Positions 6,761 to 9,214 of a DNA stretch of 9,214 nucleotides are shown here, piece after piece. The notes below the pieces were generated by a model. That model saw nothing but the letters and a program-made list of their open reading frames with translations. It was not told where the DNA came from and did not search any database. Position numbers and translations under genes: made by a program. The stretch spans positions 1 to 9,214 of the forward strand of contig JADHLR010000061.1 of the NCBI GenBank assembly GCA_016780525.1, in the 5' to 3' direction. The DNA is from Candidatus Puniceispirillum sp. (GTDB lineage Bacteria > Pseudomonadota > Alphaproteobacteria > Puniceispirillales > Puniceispirillaceae). Numbering within the stretch: the first letter of the stretch is position 1; the number at the start of each line of letters is the position of its first letter.

Positions 6761-6813
6761 TATTGAGTGGCCGCGCGTGCATCAGCACCTTTTTGAAGTG
6801 GATAAGGCAAATT

Positions 6814-7104
6814 ATGGCTAAAACTGTGACCCGAGCAGACCTGACTGAGTCAGTCTATCGCAGCATTGGGCTGTCCAGAAACGAATCGTCTGATCTTGTC
6901 GAGTCCGTTCTTGAAGAAATCTGCGCCTGTCTGGAAGCTGGCGAAGATGTCAAGCTGTCGTCTTTTGGCACGTTTTCTGTGCAATCAAAGCGCCAGCGAG
7001 TCGGACGTAACCCGAAAACCGGGGTTGAGGCGGTCATCACGCCACGCCGGGTGCTGTCGTTTCGCCCGTCGCATATCCTGAAAGATCGCGTTGACAACGC
7101 CTGA
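6814..7104 (+). CDS. ihfA: Integration host factor, alpha subunit
   Basis: The 96-residue product is a DNA-bending protein of the HU/IHF family that forms a heterodimer with IhfB. The alpha assignment rests on TVTRADLTESVYRSIGLS (4-21), the LVESVLEEI helix (28-36), VKLSSFGTF (46-54), RVGRNPKTG (62-70) with the DNA-intercalating proline at 67, and ITPRRVLSFRPS (75-86). The ATG at 6814 has AAGG six bases upstream (6804-6807). A longer frame from 6763 would add 17 unrelated residues and lies across the presumed transcript start. Its stop overlaps the merR-type start by one base (TGATG). IHF is also the host protein many tyrosine integrases need, which is relevant to the element about 0.7 kb downstream. 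Confidence 0.93.
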   Translation: MAKTVTRADLTESVYRSIGLSRNESSDLVESVLEEICACLEAGEDVKLSSFGTFSVQSKRQRVGRNPKTGVEAVITPRRVLSFRPSHILKDRVDNA

Positions 7105-7478
7105 TGACTGATAAAGCCAGCGACGCCTTTAGAACCATTTCCGAAGTATCGACCGAGCTTGATGTCCCGCCGCATGTGTTACGATTCTGGGAGAGCAAAT
7201 TCACCAGTTTGCGCCCGCTAAAGCGCAGCGGTGGCCGACGCTATTATCGCCCGGATGATGTGGCGATGATCATTAAAATCCGAGATTTGCTCTATAAAGA
7301 GGGCTTTACCATCAAAGGCGCACAACGGTTTTTAAAATCGAAAGAGGCCGGGGCGCCGTCGGACATAAACCCGGCTGCGGCGGATCACGGAACAACGCCG
7401 GATCTGCTGGTCGTGCAGGCGCTATTGCAAACGGCACGCAAACGTCTGTCTGACGTCAAACAACAGCTTGGCAGCTAG
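7104..7478 (+). CDS. MerR-family transcriptional regulator
   Basis: The 124-residue product has an N-terminal MerR-type winged helix. The recognition helix region is TISEVSTELDVPPHVLRFWE (11-30), the wing is SGGRRYYRPDDV (42-53), and a second helix pair DLLYKEGFTIKGAQRFLK (61-78) follows. The C-terminus (about 96-124) is a helical stretch, LLVVQALLQTARKRLSDVKQ, fit for dimerisation. No metal-binding cysteines or large effector domain are present, so the ligand is unknown. ihfA followed by this kind of short MerR protein is a recurring alphaproteobacterial pair, and the one-base stop/start overlap implies co-expression. It belongs to the core block, not the element after the tRNA: codon use resembles its upstream neighbours. 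Its target genes cannot be named from sequence. Confidence 0.85.
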   Translation: MTDKASDAFRTISEVSTELDVPPHVLRFWESKFTSLRPLKRSGGRRYYRPDDVAMIIKIRDLLYKEGFTIKGAQRFLKSKEAGAPSDINPAAADHGTTPDLLVVQALLQTARKRLSDVKQQLGS

Positions 7479-7520
7479 GCAGCCGCCGCGCGCATAAAGA
7501 TGTCTGTATCGAAAAGCCGA

Positions 7521-7549
7521 TTGCATGCGACCAGGGCTGCGGCTATAAT
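7521..7549 (+). promoter_or_regulatory. Promoter of the tRNA-Pro gene
   Basis: TTGCAT (7521-7526) and a perfect TATAAT (7544-7549) are separated by 17 bases. The tRNA begins 9 bases after the -10, so the 5' leader is only a few nucleotides. The bases between the -10 and the tRNA (CGCGGCGGC) are all G or C, the kind of discriminator associated with stringent control of stable RNA promoters in other Proteobacteria. Confidence 0.75.
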
Positions 7550-7558
7550 CGCGGCGGC

Positions 7559-7635
7559 CGGAGCGTAGCGCAGCCTGGTAGCGCACTATACTGGGGGTGT
7601 AGGGGTCGTGGGTTCAAATCCCGCCGCTCCGACCA
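7559..7635 (+). tRNA. tRNA-Pro (anticodon GGG), CCA encoded
   Basis: The 77-nt cloverleaf is complete. The acceptor stem is CGGAGCG (7559-7565) with CGCTCCG (7625-7631). The D stem is GCGC/GCGC around AGCCTGGTA. The anticodon stem is CTATA/TGTAG with one T-G pair, around the loop CTGGGGG; anticodon GGG is at 7593-7595, which reads CCC and CCU proline codons. The variable loop is GGGTC. The T stem is GTGGG/CCCGC around TTCAAAT. Discriminator A (7632) and CCA (7633-7635) follow. The gene is intact even though an integrase gene starts 164 bases downstream, as expected when an element integrates into the 3' end of a tRNA and restores it. Confidence 0.97.
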
Positions 7636-7659
7636 ATTTATTCTAATAAAAAATATATT

Positions 7660-7672
7660 TATCAGCGTGTTA
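7660..7672 (+). promoter_or_regulatory. Candidate IHF binding site
   Basis: TATCAGCGTGTTA matches every fixed position of the IHF consensus WATCARNNNNTTR. The 15 bases just upstream (7645-7659) are all A or T, as in strong IHF sites where an A/T tract lies 5' of the consensus. The site is 25 bases past the tRNA end, a sensible place for an integration-complex bend. Confidence 0.5.
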
Positions 7673-7727
7673 CATATTTTTTTGGCACAACTGTTGTTTC
7701 TTTCGATTTCATTGAATAGCATTTCTA

Positions 7728-7769
7728 TGTCGACATAGTGTCGACATAGTGTCGACATGAGTGTTGACA
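7728..7769 (+). repeat. Four iterated TGTYGACA boxes at 11-12 bp spacing upstream of int
   Basis: TGTCGACA, itself an 8-bp palindrome, occurs at 7728-7735, 7739-7746 and 7750-7757. A one-base variant, TGTTGACA, lies at 7762-7769. Start-to-start distances are 11, 11 and 12 bases, so all boxes face about the same side of the helix. The first copy is extended to a perfect 14-bp palindrome CTATGTCGACATAG (7725-7738). The last box contains TTGACA, a perfect -35 hexamer, 30 bases before the int ATG, though no good -10 follows at the right distance (TAGGGT at 15 bases is the nearest). The boxes could be operators for int control or arm-type binding sites for integrase or excisionase. Confidence 0.8.
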
Positions 7770-7799
7770 CCCCCCATTAATTTATAGGGTAGGGGTGCT

Positions 7800-8960
7800 A
7801 TGCGAGAAAAATTGACTGCCTCATTTATTGAAAGGCTGAAGTGTCCCGATTCGAAAACACAATTTAAGGTCTTCGACTCCGAAGTAAGTGGCCTTGCTGT
7901 GCGGGTTACTAAAAATGGAATCAAAACCTTTATTTTTGAGCGCCGCCCAAAGGGGGGGAAGCTAAGACAAGAAAAAATTGGTCGATGTGGCGAAATTAGC
8001 GTTGATCAGGCTCGAGGCGCTGCTCGACGTAAAGCTGTCGAATTTGATGACCCGAATTATGTAAACAGGTTGCTGTCCAAGCGAACACAGCACACTTTCG
8101 GCCAAGCGTTTGAATTATACGCGTCGACCCATATGCCAGTGTTGGCTAAGACTACCCGTGAAAAGCAGAGAGGGCTTTTCGATCGCGAAGTATTGCCGCG
8201 ATTAAACGGGTTGGCTCTAGACGAATTCACTCGCAAACATTTATCTGGTATCACGCTTCCCATCCAACAGCGCGGTAATCACGGTACGGCGTCTGGCGTT
8301 TGGAAGGCTGTATCCGCTTTCCTAACTTGGTGTGTCAGACAAGGTTTACTGGATGTAAACCCCGTGCTGGGAGCTACTCCAAAATTTAATTTAAGGCAAC
8401 GGGACCGCGTCTTATCAATCGATGAAATACGGGAGATCTGGCATGCCGCAGATGTGTTATCAGAGCCACGTCGAGCGGCCGTGCGTTTGCTTTTATTGCT
8501 TCCATTTAGAAAAACCGAGTTTACCACGGCGCAGTGGCAAGAATTTGACGGCGAATATCTTCATATACCGGCTCAAAGAACCAAATCTAGAAGGCCAATT
8601 TCAATTTATATAAGCGCTTTTGCTAGATCCCATTTTCCTAAGAAAAGAAATGATAGCGACTTTATTTTTACCATTGATGGGCGAGTTCCCACCAGAATGG
8701 ATGATAAATTGTTAAAGAGGGTTCTGGATGTATCTGGAGTAAACAAATTTGGTTGGCACGACAACCGGCATACATTTTCTTCTCATATGAATGACCGTCA
8801 AAGCGCTGATTTTGTTGCAATTGAAGCCTGCTTAAACCACGTGGTTGAGGCCAAGAAAGGGATTGCAGGCGTCTATAACCACGCAACATATGCAGAAAGA
8901 TCTCGTTTGGTTATGCAGCAGTGGTCTGACATCGTGGAGGCAGCTGTTGGGCAAGATTAA
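7800..8960 (+). CDS. int: Tyrosine recombinase, P4-type integrase with DUF4102 arm-binding domain
   Basis: The 386-residue product is a site-specific recombinase expected to integrate and excise the element at the tRNA-Pro gene. The N-terminus (1-85) is a DUF4102 domain: KLTASFIERLK, VFDSEVSGLAVRVTKNGIKTFIFERR and EISVDQARGAARRKA. A SAM-like core-binding domain covers about 97-190 (HTFGQAFELY to LTWCVRQGLLDVNPV). The catalytic domain follows and is complete: Arg237 (LLPFRKTEF), Lys262 (QRTKSRRP), His320/Arg323 (WHDNRHTFSSHM), His347 (CLNHVVE) and Tyr359 (GVYNHATYAER). The usual GxR motif reads PFR. The ATG has AGGGG at 7791-7795, four bases upstream. Codon use and base composition are more AT-rich than the upstream genes, consistent with acquisition. 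Full length for the family; no frameshift or stop. Confidence 0.95.
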   Translation: MREKLTASFIERLKCPDSKTQFKVFDSEVSGLAVRVTKNGIKTFIFERRPKGGKLRQEKIGRCGEISVDQARGAARRKAVEFDDPNYVNRLLSKRTQHTFGQAFELYASTHMPVLAKTTREKQRGLFDREVLPRLNGLALDEFTRKHLSGITLPIQQRGNHGTASGVWKAVSAFLTWCVRQGLLDVNPVLGATPKFNLRQRDRVLSIDEIREIWHAADVLSEPRRAAVRLLLLLPFRKTEFTTAQWQEFDGEYLHIPAQRTKSRRPISIYISAFARSHFPKKRNDSDFIFTIDGRVPTRMDDKLLKRVLDVSGVNKFGWHDNRHTFSSHMNDRQSADFVAIEACLNHVVEAKKGIAGVYNHATYAERSRLVMQQWSDIVEAAVGQD

Positions 8961-9214
8961 TAGATCATCTTTTAGAGGCTACACTGAAAAAGAAATCAGA
9001 GAGCGGATGGGCGCATTTTGGCAAAGAATGGATGCGTTAGAGAAATATTATGAGTTCATCGACACCGGGAAACTATCGCCTCTTGCAGAGACTGTGATCA
9101 AATCTCCAGAAAATTCTGATTTGCTTATGTTTGCTATTAGCATGCTTGAAAATTACAAGGGTTACCCTTGGGTGATCCGGCGCCAAGTTAAAAAAACCAA
9201 CCCATCGCGTGATA
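8947..9214 (+). CDS. Unrecognised protein of the putative element, 3' truncated by window
   Basis: An open frame runs to the window edge and gives 89 residues. The likely start is TTG at 8947, with a strong GGAGG (8936-8940) six bases upstream; it overlaps the end of the integrase by 14 bases, so the two are probably translationally coupled. An in-frame ATG at 9007 is the fallback start but lacks a comparable Shine-Dalgarno. The visible part is basic at the N-terminus (GKINRSSFRGYTEKEIRERM), then mostly helical in character, with aromatic clusters such as EKYYEFIDTGKL (32-43) and ENYKGYPWVIRRQVKK (68-83). No signal peptide, membrane segment or cysteine motif is seen. I do not recognise a family and propose no function beyond membership of the same transcription unit as int. 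Confidence 0.6.
   Translation, partial: MGKINRSSFRGYTEKEIRERMGAFWQRMDALEKYYEFIDTGKLSPLAETVIKSPENSDLLMFAISMLENYKGYPWVIRRQVKKTNPSRD

Larger units (their letters stand above)
7636..7799. other. Probable attachment half-site region (attL-like) between tRNA-Pro and integrase
   Basis: This 164-bp AT-rich spacer lies between an intact tRNA 3' end and a tRNA-type tyrosine integrase that points away from the tRNA. It contains an IHF consensus match (7660-7672), a short perfect inverted repeat ACAAC-T-GTTGT (7687-7697) and a four-box iterated motif (7728-7769). Such a combination is what the arm of an attachment site plus the int control region would show. The crossover core itself is inferred to lie in the 3' part of the tRNA, probably within the T arm to CCA; it cannot be delimited because the matching far-end repeat is outside the window. 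No small gene could be supported here. Confidence 0.5.

Noticed and set aside
6781..6795. Possible IHF autoregulatory site upstream of ihfA (CATCAGCACCTTT).
   Set aside because: It misses the consensus at the first and last fixed positions.
7637..7650. TTTATT-CT-AATAAA inverted repeat just after the tRNA as a terminator.
   Set aside because: The stem is only A/T and the loop is 2 bases; not a credible intrinsic terminator.
7543..7770. Minus-strand frame of 75 codons covering the tRNA and spacer (contains SERRDLNPRPLHPQ).
   Set aside because: The conserved-looking peptide is the reverse translation of the tRNA-Pro gene, a well-known false protein family in databases; no Shine-Dalgarno and it would run antisense through a tRNA.
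7764..7792. Complete sigma70 promoter for int starting from TTGACA.
   Set aside because: The -35 is perfect but bases 15-18 downstream (TAGGGT, GGGTAG) are poor -10 elements, so only the hexamer is noted in the repeat entry.

Overview
The window reads as chromosomal DNA of an alphaproteobacterium. Two conserved housekeeping blocks with the usual alphaproteobacterial partners are followed by a tRNA-Pro gene and the first genes of what looks like an integrated element. A Cbp3-type cytochrome bc1 chaperone next to bamE, and the order chaperone-DUF177-plsX-fabH-ihfA-merR without rpmF, are typical of that class. Base composition is moderate in GC in the core part and visibly more AT-rich after the tRNA. 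A marine, SAR116-like member would fit, but the sequence alone does not fix the genus.

Block 1 (1-2984, + strand) is a tight riboflavin operon: the 3' end of ribD, then ribE (riboflavin synthase), a ribBA-type gene, ribH (lumazine synthase) and nusB, with junctions of only 0-9 bases. It covers late riboflavin synthesis plus a transcription antitermination factor. The RibBA protein has an intact DHBP synthase half. Its GTP cyclohydrolase II half has lost the zinc cysteines and the catalytic motif, so it is better described as a RibBX-type protein; GTP cyclohydrolase II activity must come from another locus.

Block 2 starts with bamE on the minus strand (3004-3498), convergent with nusB. It encodes an outer-membrane assembly lipoprotein whose signal peptide contains a 3 x 15-bp in-frame tandem repeat. 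A 60-bp divergent spacer separates it from a + strand run: cbp3-like ubiquinol-cytochrome c chaperone, DUF177/YceD, plsX, fabH, then a 133-bp gap with a candidate promoter, ihfA and a MerR-family regulator. plsX has no ATG/GTG/TTG near its conserved N-terminus and most likely starts at a CTG with a well-placed Shine-Dalgarno.

Block 3 (7521-9214): an intact tRNA-Pro(GGG) with its own near-consensus promoter is followed by a 164-bp AT-rich spacer and then a P4-type tyrosine integrase with all catalytic residues. The spacer holds a full match to the IHF consensus and a cluster of four TGTYGACA boxes spaced one helical turn apart. This is the layout of an attachment half-site of a tRNA-borne integrative element. 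Just downstream, overlapping the integrase stop, is an unrecognised gene with a probable TTG start that runs off the window. The rest of the element lies outside the window, so its cargo cannot be judged.
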